Positions 37,163 to 46,512 of a DNA stretch of 64,000 bases are shown in pieces. Every line of letters starts with the position of its first letter. Position 1 is the stretch's first letter. Where the stretch lies: NCBI GenBank assembly GCA_019359695.1, contig JAHHGV010000009.1, positions 62,001 to 126,000 on the forward strand. The letters are read 5' to 3'. The stretch is from Brasilonema angustatum HA4187-MV1 (GTDB taxonomy: Bacteria; Cyanobacteriota; Cyanobacteriia; Cyanobacteriales; Nostocaceae). The notes under the pieces are model-generated. The model was not told the origin of the DNA, made no database searches, and saw only the letters and a list, made by a program, of their open reading frames with translations. Both the position numbers and the translations under genes were made by a program.

Positions 37163-38101
37163 CTAACTATTTTTGTCTGCGTGAAAAAGACTAGAATTTA
37201 GCGTTTGATCTGCAAATTGCTTTGCAGCATCTAATAGATACTCAAAATAGGTACGAGCAACGATAGAGAGTTGCTTACCAGCTAAGTAAACCATGTACCA
37301 ATTCCGTTGGATGGGAAAGTATTCTACATCCAGAATGGCTAAATCTTTACTTTCTGTCACTAAAGTATGTCGAGACAAAACCGAGATTCCCAAGCCACCA
37401 GCAATTGCTTGCTTAATCGCTTCGTTGCTGCCCAGTTCCAGCTTAACCTTCACCATCACTTTCTGATCATCGAATAATTGTTGCACTGATCGCCTTGTTC
37501 CTGAACCTGGTTCGCGCATAATAAAAGGTTCATCCGCAAGACGTTCAATCGAAATATTTTTTTCCATTGCCAGAGGATGATTAGCTGGTGCTATAACGAC
37601 CAAAGGGTTTTCTAAAAATGGCTGGCAATTGACATCTAAATGTTCTGGAACTTGGCTCATGATATACAAATCATCCATATTACTGCTCATACGTTCCAGA
37701 ATGCCTTGATGATTTGTCACTTGCAGGGCGATATCAATTCCTGGGTAAAGTTGGCAAAATGGACCCAATAAACGTGGTATGAAGTACTTAGCTGTTGTAA
37801 TGACTGCCAAGCGTAACTGTCCTTGCTTTAACCCTTTTAAATCTGCCACTTTCATTTCAAGTTGGGCAATTGTGTCGAAAATCTGCCGACAAGTGGCAAA
37901 CAGTTCCCGTCCCGCTTCTGTAAGATAAAGGCGCTTTCCTACCTGCTCAAACAACGGCAACCCAACTGATTTTGTGAGTTGCTTAATTTGCATGGAAACA
38001 GTGGGTTGAGTGAGAAAGAGTTCTTCAGCGGCACGAGTAAAGCTACTGTGACGCGCCGCAGCCTCGAACACCTTCAACTGGTGCAGCGTCGCTTGGTTCA
38101 A
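37163..38101 (-). CDS. cmpR: LysR-type regulator, CmpR/CbbR group
   Basis: 312 aa. It starts at TTG 38101, with AAAGGAG eight bases upstream and the family N-terminus ATLHQLKVFEAAARHSSFTR directly after; no ATG fits. The winged HTH covers residues 1-65 (FLTQPTVSMQIKQLTKSVGL) and the effector domain 95-300 (TTAKYFIPRLLGPFCQLYPG, DEPFIMREPGSGTRRSVQQL, GSNEAIKQAIAGGLGISVLS). This is the CmpR/RbcR group that senses photorespiratory metabolites and controls inorganic-carbon genes. Its place next to the ccm and ndhF4-ndhD4-cupB genes matches the gene order I recall in Nostoc relatives. CmpR is the best guess; RbcR cannot be excluded. Confidence 0.85.
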   Translation of the reverse strand: MNQATLHQLKVFEAAARHSSFTRAAEELFLTQPTVSMQIKQLTKSVGLPLFEQVGKRLYLTEAGRELFATCRQIFDTIAQLEMKVADLKGLKQGQLRLAVITTAKYFIPRLLGPFCQLYPGIDIALQVTNHQGILERMSSNMDDLYIMSQVPEHLDVNCQPFLENPLVVIAPANHPLAMEKNISIERLADEPFIMREPGSGTRRSVQQLFDDQKVMVKVKLELGSNEAIKQAIAGGLGISVLSRHTLVTESKDLAILDVEYFPIQRNWYMVYLAGKQLSIVARTYFEYLLDAAKQFADQTLNSSLFHADKNS

Positions 38102-38836
38102 GGGCTATTCTCCTTTAATAGTGATTTTATAGATATAAATCTAGTATCACTGAACACTTGAAATTGATATAGCTTTGCTCATCTAAAAGTTACAAGTGTT
38201 GACGCTCTGACTTTATCTAACGGCTCTTGCTGGAGATAGTTGCTTCGGAAATATAAGGCTGATGCTCTAAACATAGATAAATATCTATTAAAACTATTAT
38301 CATAATGATATTTTCTTTATCATCAGGAAAAGTTATGCTTCAAAGAAGCACTCAACAGCGTAAGACACCTTCCAGCCAAGGTTACAGACCTTGATGCTAA
38401 GTAGCTCAAGTTACGAGTTATGAGTGATGAGTGATTCGTCATTTGTGAGCCCGTGGGGTAAGTCCAGCACTGCTTTGGTGGGTAACCCGAAAGAGGGTGA
38501 CTGGTGAGACCAGCGCTGCACAGAGAAGTACCTTGCGCGGGTTCCCCGCGTTGTGGCAACTTCGGAGAGGGTCTCCCGACCTAGGCGACTGGCGGAGCGC
38601 GTTAGCTCCGGCCCCCTTAGGGGCTAGCGGAACCGCTCTTCGCAGTGTGCCCGCAGGGCATAAGTTCTCCCCGATAGCCATAGGGCGTGCCCCCAGGGCG
38701 AACGGACAGACCCGGAGGGTCATTTGTAAACCCAAAAGACAAAGGACTCATTATTCAAAGCCAATTTGCTTAATCAGGGAAATGTCTACACAACTGGCTA
38801 CTCTTAGCTCTTAACTCTTAACTTTTTCACTGGCAG
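38102..38836. other. Intergenic region between cmpR and ccmO with GC-rich repeats
   Basis: No gene. From 38440 to 38730 lies a GC-rich repeat block. Near 38583-38635 it contains GGCGGAGCGCGTTAGCTCCG followed by GCCCCCTTAGGGGCTAGCGG, which recurs with one change at 42511-42563. Self-complementary words (GCGCGTTAGC, CCCCTTAGGGG) make it likely to fold. The first 300 bases (38102-38400) are AT-rich and should include the cmpR promoter. Confidence 0.6.
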
Positions 38837-39607
38837 TCATTCTTCGGTCATTTTTAGAGGTAACCTGGTTAAATCTGGCAATTCTACTAACTCTGTTTCT
38901 GCGACTTGCTCCTTGATGTTGATAGGTAACTTTAACGGTTGACGTTCTTCTATCCAGCAACTTGCAACTGGCAAGGTTTGCTCTAATTCCTCCAATGGTC
39001 TTGGAATGACCATGACTGCGTTCAACTCTCCAATGCGTTCTGCTTCGTACATACCAGCTTCTACTGCCACCGCGACATTTGCCACGGATCCACGAATAAT
39101 GGCTGTACACAAACCCGCACCAATTTTTTCGTAAGCTGCCAATTGGACATCGGCAGCTTTCAACATGGCATCAGCTGCTCCCACCAACGCTGGAAATCCC
39201 CTCGTTTCTACTAAACCAATAGCTTGGTTGCTCAGGCGGTTGTAGCTGTCTTGAGAAAGTGCACTCAGGCGGCTGTTGATAGGCAGTATCACTTCTAGGT
39301 TGGGATAAGGACGGGCAATTACCAAGCTAGAAACCAACTGACCAAACTGTTCAGCAGTTTGCACACCAGACTCTACCGCCAGACGTACATCAGCTATCCC
39401 ACCCCTGACGATCGCAGTACAGTGACCACTGCCAATTTTCTCATATCCAATCAGGTGAACTCCAGCGGTTTTGAGCATCATATCCGCTGTGCCAACCATT
39501 GCTGGAAAACTGCGGGTAGACACTAATCCCAACGCACTTTCACTGAGTGTGTCTCGACGGCGCGATGCCTGGATATTGCTTATAGACCTTTGACTGTATG
39601 CCTCCAT
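38837..39607 (-). CDS. ccmO: Carboxysome shell protein CcmO (tandem BMC domains)
   Basis: 256 aa with two bacterial-microcompartment (Pfam BMC) domains, about residues 22-105 (ALGLVSTRSFPAMVGTADMM, SGHCTAIVRGGIADVRLAVE) and 125-210 (AIGLVETRGFPALVGAADAM, GAGLCTAIIRGSVANVAVAV), plus a 45-residue tail. Tandem domains distinguish CcmO from the single-domain CcmK. It forms pseudohexameric trimers in the shell facets, possibly at edges. ATG 39607 follows CTGGAG by seven bases. It is the last gene of the minus-strand ccm run, separated from ccmN by 65 bases. Confidence 0.93.
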   Translation of the reverse strand: MEAYSQRSISNIQASRRRDTLSESALGLVSTRSFPAMVGTADMMLKTAGVHLIGYEKIGSGHCTAIVRGGIADVRLAVESGVQTAEQFGQLVSSLVIARPYPNLEVILPINSRLSALSQDSYNRLSNQAIGLVETRGFPALVGAADAMLKAADVQLAAYEKIGAGLCTAIIRGSVANVAVAVEAGMYEAERIGELNAVMVIPRPLEELEQTLPVASCWIEERQPLKLPINIKEQVAETELVELPDLTRLPLKMTEE

Positions 39608-39672
39608 TTCAATTCTCCAGGGTACTCAATTGTTAGTTGCTCTTTGATTGCTGACAACTTAACAATTAACAC

Positions 39673-40323
39673 TTATTCAGCTTCACCGTCAGATATAGGT
39701 TTGTTTAAGGATTGCTTATGGGGAAACAACGTAACTAGCAACTTTTGTATGCTTTGTTGCCCATAAATGTAACTACCGATTTGAGAGTCTTGAGTGGAAG
39801 CTGGTGGGGATAAGGAAGATGAGGAGGGAGATATGGCAGATGATTCCTCCTTGCCTGCCTGTCCTTTTTGTCTACCTGTCCCATTTTCTGACTCTGTAGT
39901 ACTGGAAGTAGGGTTAGTTATGGATGATTCCTGAGTTGTTTGTTCCGTTTGTGTAGGAGATTCAGAAATACGGCGACTTGTATCTCCCAGAACAGAACCT
40001 GCGGGTAGAACTTGTCCCGGATCAACAGAACAATTAAAAATTGTTGTTGCTGCCCCAATACAAGCATTTGCCCCTATTTTACCTTTACCAACCATCAAAA
40101 AACCGGCTCCCAGGTTTGCTCCTGCTTCTACCTCTAGGGTTCCTTCATGGACTTGGAGAATTGACCCCATACCAATACAAACACCCGAACCAATAATTAT
40201 TTTGCTGTTTGGAGCTGCTTGGAGTATCACACCTGGTGCAAGTACTGCACTTGGATGAATTATCACCTCGCCACTTATGTAAGAATCAAAGTCATAACTT
40301 GGGCGCAGTGGCGGCACAGACAT
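39673..40323 (-). CDS. ccmN: Carboxysome assembly protein CcmN
   Basis: 216 aa from ATG 40323. The frame can open 22 codons earlier at TTG 40389, but that lead is low complexity and has no site, while the ATG follows CGAGG. The N-terminal half is a left-handed beta-helix of hexapeptide repeats (IHPSAVLAPGVILQ, IGSGVCIGMGSILQVHEGTL, GANLGAGFLMVGKGKIGANA). A Ser/Thr/Gln-rich linker follows, then a C-terminal amphipathic peptide GSYIYGQQSIQKLLVTLFPH, the encapsulation peptide that binds CcmK in the shell, while the beta-helix binds CcmM. It thereby ties the Rubisco-CcmM core to the shell. Confidence 0.92.
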   Translation of the reverse strand: MSVPPLRPSYDFDSYISGEVIIHPSAVLAPGVILQAAPNSKIIIGSGVCIGMGSILQVHEGTLEVEAGANLGAGFLMVGKGKIGANACIGAATTIFNCSVDPGQVLPAGSVLGDTSRRISESPTQTEQTTQESSITNPTSSTTESENGTGRQKGQAGKEESSAISPSSSSLSPPASTQDSQIGSYIYGQQSIQKLLVTLFPHKQSLNKPISDGEAE

Positions 40324-40530
40324 GATATGTAACCTCGGAAGCCTTTGAATAGGAGGGAGTGAGGGAACCAGAGAGTAAGGGAGTGACAAGGCAGTGCGCC
40401 CTTGGGGGTTCCCCGCGTTGAGTGCACCTGCCGTGGAGTGAGGGAGTAAGTGAGTGGGGGAAGTTTTTCAAATATCTTCGCTCCTGTTCTCCCTTGTCCC
40501 CAGCTCTTTTTGTTTGTTTGTCCCTTTGTC

Positions 40531-42207
40531 TTATGGGCGTTGAATAATTGTTTCCACTATGCGGCGTTTAGCTTTTGGCTCAATACCAATAAGTCGCACG
40601 TACTCCCCTTGGTATTGATCTAAATAGTTTTCTAATGCTGCGGCGGCTTGTTGTGCAGAACGAGTCTGAATTTGCCCAGCGCTTGACCACGAATTTATGC
40701 GAAAACGTCGCTGGTCTACGTGTTCTACACTAATGTTATACCCACCATTGATGAGTTGCTGTAGCTGTTCTACTACATCGGAACTGAGGCGGTTACTGGT
40801 TGCTGTTCCTGTTGCTCTGGCAGAATAATTTACCGGCACCCCCGCTGAAGCACTGCCTGTAGACTTATAACTGTCGGATGAGCCAACTGGACCGTTAGGA
40901 CGTTGGATAATGCTTTCTAATACGCGCCGTTTTGCCTTGGGGTCAATACCAATCAAGCGTACGTACTCACCTGGATGATTTTCCATACATTGTTCCAATG
41001 CGCTAACAGCTTCTCTTGTGGAAGTGACGTCAATGGACTGGCAGCTTTGCCATGAACCTGTACGGAAGCGACGCTCATCTACGTGTTCTGTACCAATTTT
41101 ATAACCAGAGCCAAGGAGTTGTTGTACTTGGTCTACAGTTTCGCCACTGAGTTTACCACTACCACTGCCGTTGCTGTAGCTATTGCTGTAAGTATTATCG
41201 TTATAGCTTCTGTTTGTTTGATTGGTATGACCTTTGAAGTTAGTAGACGGATTATTTACGACTCCATCTGGGCGTTGGATAATGGTTTCTAACACGCGCC
41301 GTTTACCCTTGGGGTCAATGCCAAAAAGACGAACATACTCGCCGCTGTGACTGGTCAGACAATCTTCCAAAGCTGCGATCGCCTCACCAACTGACCTTGC
41401 TTCTATTGGTGTACAACTTTGCCAAGAGCCAGTACGGAACCGCCGCTGATCTACGTGCTCTGTACCAATTTTATACCCTTGATTTAACAGATAACGTACT
41501 TGATCGACTGTTTCAACACCCAAGCTACTTCTTGCCACGTCATTACTCCTTTCAAACCCATTATTGCTTGTATAAGATTTAGTCAATTCCTTCCGAACAG
41601 TATTTATACACATACTATCCTCAGCACAGATGTAACCAGAGCGTAATGCCTGATTAATCCCAACGACATGATGAGCAAATTGTTTATCGTTTGCTTGCAC
41701 ATCTGGTAAGCGATCAGCTTGCTGCTGGGTCGTTATTATTGCTCCTGAAGGTACGTATTTACCTGGTGGAATTTCCACATCTTGAATCAGAGCATGCATC
41801 ATCACGATGCAACCTGCTCCTACTCTGGCGTTGAACACTGTGGAGCGAAAGCCAATGAAGCAATTATCCCCAACATAAGCTGGTCCATGAATGAGCGCCA
41901 TGTGAGTAATTGATGCACTAGTGCCAATCCATACCGAGTACTCATTTTGGTCATCACCAATGACTCGACCTTGGTCCAACCCATGAACCACGACACCATC
42001 TTGAATGTTAGTGTTTTCACCTATGTGAAAGGGTGTACCTTCATCAGCTCTAATGGAAGTTCCCGGAGCAACCATTACATTTGCGCCTACAAATACATCC
42101 CCAATAATGTTGGAAAAGGGATGCACAAACGCTGTTTCATGGATGTTTGGCTCAGCTAAACTTTTTGACCACGGGGTTGGGGGTGCCGCCGTGCTGCGGA
42201 CTACCAT
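40531..42207 (-). CDS. ccmM: Carboxysome organiser CcmM
   Basis: 558 aa from ATG 42207, which follows AGAGGAGG; the 13-codon extension to 42246 contains that site and is not expected to be translated. Residues 1-205 are a gamma-carbonic-anhydrase-like beta-helix ([57 protein letters not shown]) with the zinc-binding His pattern. Three Rubisco-small-subunit-like (SSUL) repeats follow at about 240-315, 355-430 and 475-555. Each contains EHVD(Q/E)RRFR. Repeats 1 and 2 carry a Cys pair (WQSC ... EDC or EQC), and repeat 3 has none. CcmM condenses Rubisco through the SSUL modules. An internal GTG start (41538) should give the short form. Confidence 0.95.
   Translation of the reverse strand: MVVRSTAAPPTPWSKSLAEPNIHETAFVHPFSNIIGDVFVGANVMVAPGTSIRADEGTPFHIGENTNIQDGVVVHGLDQGRVIGDDQNEYSVWIGTSASITHMALIHGPAYVGDNCFIGFRSTVFNARVGAGCIVMMHALIQDVEIPPGKYVPSGAIITTQQQADRLPDVQANDKQFAHHVVGINQALRSGYICAEDSMCINTVRKELTKSYTSNNGFERSNDVARSSLGVETVDQVRYLLNQGYKIGTEHVDQRRFRTGSWQSCTPIEARSVGEAIAALEDCLTSHSGEYVRLFGIDPKGKRRVLETIIQRPDGVVNNPSTNFKGHTNQTNRSYNDNTYSNSYSNGSGSGKLSGETVDQVQQLLGSGYKIGTEHVDERRFRTGSWQSCQSIDVTSTREAVSALEQCMENHPGEYVRLIGIDPKAKRRVLESIIQRPNGPVGSSDSYKSTGSASAGVPVNYSARATGTATSNRLSSDVVEQLQQLINGGYNISVEHVDQRRFRINSWSSAGQIQTRSAQQAAAALENYLDQYQGEYVRLIGIEPKAKRRIVETIIQRP
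41536..41550 (-). promoter_or_regulatory. Internal ribosome-binding site and GTG start for short CcmM
   Basis: On the minus strand AAAGGAG lies seven bases before GTG at 41538, codon 224 of ccmM, reading [15 protein letters not shown] straight into the first SSUL repeat. The predicted product (40531-41538) is 335 aa with three SSUL repeats, matching the known short CcmM isoform (M35) of beta-carboxysomes, which starts at an internal GTG in Synechococcus elongatus. Confidence 0.75.
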
Positions 42208-42269
42208 CGTTAGATTCCTCCTCTGTTCTCCTTTGTAAAAACTCATTTGTTTACAGCTAATGACCCAAC

Positions 42270-42800
42270 GGGAAAGTCCAACGGGAGAGCCAGTTGCGCC
42301 CGCAGGAGGAGCCAGTACAGCAAGCGCGTAGTGTGGTACGAAGTGCCATAGGAGGGGAGCGTCGATTGCGAAGATCGAAGTTCCTCTGAAAGAGACACCC
42401 CCGCTCTATGGCGTTCCGCCACGCCTTACGGTGAGTCCAGCGCTGCTTTGCGGGTCTCCCTCCGGAGCCACTTCTGTGCGGGGGTTTCCCCCGTTGAAGA
42501 ATGTGGCGTCAGGCGACTGGCGGAGCGCGTTAGCTCCGGCCCCCTTAGGGACTAGCGGAACCGTTCGGCACGGAGCCGTGCCCGTTAGGCGCAGCCGTGG
42601 CGTTAGCCATAGGGCTCAGGTTCTCCCCGGAGGGCTATCGCAGCGTGACGGTTAGCGCACCGGGCAAGGCAGTGCATAGGTCATCTCCGGAGGGCTTCCC
42701 GCAATCTGTCGCAGGTGGCATTTTTCCTCACTTGTATCTAGCGTTGGAAACCCTTAAAGCAGCGTGCGCTGCCCTTACCAGTCCCCAAAGCGGGGGAAAC
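42270..42800. repeat. GC-rich repeat block between ccmL and ccmM
   Basis: About 530 bases of GC-rich mosaic repeat without coding content. Shared words: CACGCCTTACGGTGAGTCCA with 23.58 kb, GGCGGAGCGCGTTAGCTCCG with 38.59 kb, and GTGGCGTTAGCCATAGGG with 10.48 kb. Open frames here are artefacts of the repeat. The ccmL-ccmM spacing in this window is therefore about 640 bases. Confidence 0.7.
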
Positions 42801-42849
42801 GTTGGTGCATAGCCCTGGCTCACTAATGACTCATAACTATCATGATTAT

Positions 42850-43149
42850 CTAATACTGGTCTTTTTTGCTGTAAATCACGCGGTCTTTAACATGGACTGT
42901 ATCAATTATTGCCACCACTGCTGCGTCTACTGGACGTTGTTCGTTGCCCAGAACTTGACGGGCGGCACTACCGCGACTAATAAGTACCCACTCATCTACT
43001 CCCGCACCCACACTATCAGCAGCTACCTCGTATTCAGGCAAAACTTGTCCTTCTTCATCTACTAATTGCAACAGCAGTAGCTTGACACCTCTTAGACTTG
43101 GGTCTTTTTGAGTGCTCACTACTGTGCCGCGAACTTTCGCAATTTGCAT
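42850..43149 (-). CDS. ccmL: Carboxysome vertex protein CcmL
   Basis: 99 aa, single EutN/CcmL (BMV) domain: QIAKVRGTVVSTQKDPSLRG, VKLLLLQLVDEEGQVLPEYE, AADSVGAGVDEWVLISRGSA, and VDAAVVAIIDTVHVKDRVIY. CcmL forms pentamers that close the twelve vertices of the carboxysome shell. ATG 43149 follows the ccmK stop (43156) by six bases, so the two are translated from one message. Length and motifs are complete. Confidence 0.96.
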   Translation of the reverse strand: MQIAKVRGTVVSTQKDPSLRGVKLLLLQLVDEEGQVLPEYEVAADSVGAGVDEWVLISRGSAARQVLGNEQRPVDAAVVAIIDTVHVKDRVIYSKKDQY

Positions 43150-43155
43150 GACAGA

Positions 43156-43500
43156 TTATGGTCTTCTGCCGAAAGGACGAATTGCGTTCACATTCTCCCG
43201 GAACTGTTCTACATCTTCTGTATAACGAATTGGCAACACATATTCCAGGTTTTCGTGAGGACGAGCAATGATGTGGGTAGACAGCACTTGTCCACCATTG
43301 ACTCGCTTGACTGATTCAACCCCAGCAGCAACTGAAGCTTGTACTTCCGAAACATCTCCCCGTACAATCACGGTTACGCGACCGCTACCAATTTTTTCGT
43401 AGCCTACTAAAGTCACGCGGGCAGCTTTCACCATTGCATCTGCTGCTTCTACTACCGCAGGAAACCCCAAAGTTTCCACCATTCCTACTGCAATTGACAT
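43156..43500 (-). CDS. ccmK: Carboxysome shell protein CcmK (longer paralogue)
   Basis: 114 aa from ATG 43500, preceded by AAAGGA; a 12-codon upstream extension exists but lies before that site. One BMC domain, [60 protein letters not shown], and a basic tail (AIRPFGRRP) that the second copy lacks. It forms hexamers with a central pore in the shell facet; the pore-lining loop contains GSGRV, as in CcmK1/K2. The extra tail is like CcmK1. Confidence 0.94.
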   Translation of the reverse strand: MSIAVGMVETLGFPAVVEAADAMVKAARVTLVGYEKIGSGRVTVIVRGDVSEVQASVAAGVESVKRVNGGQVLSTHIIARPHENLEYVLPIRYTEDVEQFRENVNAIRPFGRRP

Positions 43501-43681
43501 AAGTTTAAATCCTTTGTTTTTAAGATTTGAATACAACCAAAGCCCAATACGACAACCTCAACAATAATTTCAGATTTTTCAAGCCGTCAGCACTTGGGCT
43601 GTTGGCTGAAAGCTTGATTCCATGCAGTTGCTTTTTGCCGCTTAGTCCGACCGTTGCACTGCTGACGAAAATCCAAAATTG

Positions 43682-43990
43682 CTAAGTACGGAACTGCTCC
43701 ACGGCTTCGGTGTAACGAATTGGCAGGACATATTCCAGGTTTTCGTGAGGACGAGCAATAATGTGAGTGGACAGTACCTCACCGCCATTCACTCTTCTAG
43801 CTGCTTCCACTCCAGCCGCAACAGAAGCTTGCACTTCAGAAACGTCTCCTCGGACAATCACAGTCACCCGAGCGCTACCGATTTTTTCATACCCTACTAG
43901 AGTAACGCGAGCGGCTTTCACCATCGCATCAGCAGCTTCAACGACTGCCGGAAACCCTTTTGTTTCAATCATTCCAACCGCAATTGGCAT
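43682..43990 (-). CDS. ccmK2: Carboxysome shell protein CcmK (major type)
   Basis: 102 aa BMC protein almost identical to the downstream copy over the domain ([40 protein letters not shown]), ending at VEQFRT without the basic tail. It is probably the main facet hexamer, CcmK2. It differs in the pore loop (GSARV in place of GSGRV). ATG 43990 follows GGGAG by six bases. It is the first gene of the minus-strand ccm cluster; its promoter lies in the 628-base gap shared with ndhF4. Confidence 0.93.
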   Translation of the reverse strand: MPIAVGMIETKGFPAVVEAADAMVKAARVTLVGYEKIGSARVTVIVRGDVSEVQASVAAGVEAARRVNGGEVLSTHIIARPHENLEYVLPIRYTEAVEQFRT

Positions 43991-44618
43991 CGCATAACTC
44001 CCACAAATTTACTGCAATATGTACTCTCAGGTGGAAAATTTTCTACGGGGATGCTCATCTTGAGATCTAAAACCTTTCCCAAATTAAGCATAGAAAAGCT
44101 TGGCGTCCCTGACAATATAAATTACCATAATAGTTTATAATAAAATCAATTAATAAAAATTAATATTACTGGATAACGGCAATTCTGCTCAACCGAACTT
44201 CACAGATTCCTAGAGCAGACACTTCTGTTTTATAATTTTTTTATACTATCTGTAGCAAACAGGTTAATAAAGGTGCAAATTCTGCCTCAAGAGGAATGAC
44301 GCAAAACTTAAGGAGTGTTAGGACAGTTCTTCCTTGGCTGTTACTCTTTGTACAGACAATCAGAATAAAGTATATAATTTTTTATTATCTACCTGCTCAA
44401 ATAGATGATCAAAATCATCTATTTTTGCTGTAAAAATAAAAACAAGTAAGGATAATAAAAAAAATATTATGAATCTTATTAGATTTTTGTTTGTGTTTTA
44501 GATACAAACAATGAAATAATTAACTGTAAAAAAACAATGTTTAAAAGTAGAGAGTAGGAGAAATCATTTCCTAAAGTGAAAAAGTAATTCTTGCTCGCAG
44601 TTATAAAGGAATATTTGA
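43991..44618. promoter_or_regulatory. Divergent regulatory region ccmK2 / ndhF4 with palindrome
   Basis: 628 AT-rich bases between the divergent ccm and CO2-uptake operons. At 44399-44424 lies a perfect inverted repeat with 11-bp arms, AAATAGATGAT-type left arm and ATCATCTATTT-type right arm (core ATAGATGAT, CAAA, ATCATCTAT). Such symmetric AT-rich sites suit LysR-type binding, and CmpR is encoded next to the cluster, but the site could equally be a weak terminator because a short T run follows. No ORF is credible here. Confidence 0.45.
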
Positions 44619-46475
44619 ATGAATCAGATTCTGTTTTCAACAAGTTGGTGTATACCTTTTTATGGGTTAATAGGTGCCCTGTTGACTTTACCGTGGGCAA
44701 TAGGATTAATTCGGCGCACAGGACCAAGACCAGCCGCTTATATCAACTGGTTAATGACTTTTTTCGCTTTCCTCCACAGCTTATTCGTATTCGTTGATAT
44801 TTGGAATACAGAATCACAAACTTTTTTGATTAACTGGTTCAAAGCAGGGGATTTTGACATATCCTTCGCTTTAGAAGTTTCGCCAATTACTGTAGGGACA
44901 ACAGTTTTAATTACAGGGTTAAGTTTACTGGCTTTAACTTACGCCCTTGGTTACATGGAAAAAGACTGGGCGATCGCGCGTTTCTTTGGGCTGATGGGAT
45001 TTTTTGAAGCAGCGCTGTGTGGCTTAGCTATCAGTGACTCTTTATTTCTCAGCTATGCCCTTCTTGAAATGTTAACTCTTTCGACTTACTTGCTGGTGGG
45101 TTTCTGGTATGCTCAACCGTTAGTCGTCACAGCAGCACGAGATGCATTTTGGACCAAGCGAGTGGGAGACTTGTTGCTGCTGATGTCAGTTGTGACGCTC
45201 TCTACCATAGCAGGTAGCTTAAACTTTTCTGACTTGTATGAATGGGCGCAGACGGCAGATTTAAATTCAACAACATCAACTTTATTAGGTTTAGGGCTGA
45301 TTGCAGGACCTGCAGGTAAATGCGCTCAATTTCCGCTACATTTGTGGTTAGATGAGGCGATGGAAGGTCCCAACCCAGCTTCAGTGATGCGAAACTCCTT
45401 GGTGGTGGCTGGTGGGGCGTATGTGTTGTTTAAACTACAACCAATTTTAGCGCTGTCGCCAGTCGCATTAAATGCTTTAATCATCATGGGTACAGTCACC
45501 GCAATTGGTGCATCGTTAGTGGCGCTGGCTCAAATTGACATCAAACGAGCAATGTCTCACTCCACAAGTGCATACATGGGGTTAGCGTTTTTGGCAGTTG
45601 GGATGCAGCAAGGAGGAGTTGCTTTGATGCTGCTACTAACTCATGCCATTGCCAAAGCACTCTTATTTATGAGTTCTGGAGCAGTTATATTTACGACCAA
45701 TACTCAAGATTTAACCGAAATGGGGGGTCTGTGGTCAAGGATGCCAGCAACCACCACAGCTTTTGTTGTCGGTTCTGCTGGAATGGTGACACTGCTACCA
45801 CTAGGAAGCTTTTGGGCAATGTTAGGATGGGCTGATGGCTTGGCTTTGGTTAGCCCTTGGGTTGTTGGTGTGTTAGTGGTGGTCAATAGTTTGACGGCAT
45901 TAAATTTGACACGCCTATTTCGCTTAATATTTTGGGGTCAACCACAACCAAAGACCCGTCGCACTCCAGAAGTAGGTTGGCAGATGGCATTGCCAATGGT
46001 AACGCTGACGGTAATGACTTTGTTATTACCCCTGATGCTACAACAATGGTATCTCTTACCTGATTGGGAAAGTATAAATTGGATTGTCGTGACATTGTTA
46101 GTATCCTCTGGAGCGCTGGGGATAGGGGTAGGGTCTAACATCTATCTGCACAAAGCTTGGTCGAGATCTAGAGTTCTTACTTGGAGATTTTTGCAAGACT
46201 TGTTAGGTTATGACTTTTACATTGACCGACTTTATCATGTGACAGTCGTTAGTATAGTCGCGGTGCTTTCTAAAATTTCAGCATGGAGCGATCGCTATCT
46301 GGTAGATGGTTTCATTAACTTAATTGGGTTTGCAACAATTTTTGGTGGACAAACCTTAAAGTACAGCATTTCTGGTCGTTCTCAAGGATACCTGTTGACC
46401 ATTCTTGTAGGCGTTAGTCTCCTAGGTTTTCTCGTCAGCTGGTCATTAGGCTTACTGAATATCTTGCCATTCTAA
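44619..46475 (+). CDS. ndhF4: NDH-1 subunit NdhF (CO2-uptake type, NdhF4-like)
   Basis: 618 aa with about 15 membrane helices. Antiporter-like core: YALGYMEKDWAIARFFGLMG, LLEMLTLSTYLLVGFWYAQP, GPAGKCAQFPLHLWLDEAME followed by GPNPASVMRNSLVVAGGAYV, and DIKRAMSHSTSAYMGLAFLA. The MEGPNPAS reading (instead of MEGPTPVS) is a feature of the CO2-uptake subunits rather than respiratory NdhF1. With NdhD4 and CupB next door it forms the NDH-1MS' type complex that turns CO2 into bicarbonate on the thylakoid. Assignment to the NdhF4 rather than NdhF3 branch rests on the short Cup protein. Confidence 0.88.
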   Translation: MNQILFSTSWCIPFYGLIGALLTLPWAIGLIRRTGPRPAAYINWLMTFFAFLHSLFVFVDIWNTESQTFLINWFKAGDFDISFALEVSPITVGTTVLITGLSLLALTYALGYMEKDWAIARFFGLMGFFEAALCGLAISDSLFLSYALLEMLTLSTYLLVGFWYAQPLVVTAARDAFWTKRVGDLLLLMSVVTLSTIAGSLNFSDLYEWAQTADLNSTTSTLLGLGLIAGPAGKCAQFPLHLWLDEAMEGPNPASVMRNSLVVAGGAYVLFKLQPILALSPVALNALIIMGTVTAIGASLVALAQIDIKRAMSHSTSAYMGLAFLAVGMQQGGVALMLLLTHAIAKALLFMSSGAVIFTTNTQDLTEMGGLWSRMPATTTAFVVGSAGMVTLLPLGSFWAMLGWADGLALVSPWVVGVLVVVNSLTALNLTRLFRLIFWGQPQPKTRRTPEVGWQMALPMVTLTVMTLLLPLMLQQWYLLPDWESINWIVVTLLVSSGALGIGVGSNIYLHKAWSRSRVLTWRFLQDLLGYDFYIDRLYHVTVVSIVAVLSKISAWSDRYLVDGFINLIGFATIFGGQTLKYSISGRSQGYLLTILVGVSLLGFLVSWSLGLLNILPF

Positions 46476-46512
46476 TCCCTTGTTCTGTGTTCACCTTACC
46501 TACTTGTTGCCT

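Noticed and set aside
38440-42800. GC-rich repeat blocks considered as CRISPR arrays
   Set aside because: Repeats are mosaic, of unequal length, without regular spacers, and no cas genes are present.
42431-42812. Open frames within the repeat block near ccmL
   Set aside because: They are made of GC-rich repeat words, lack ribosome-binding sites and have no family-like sequence.
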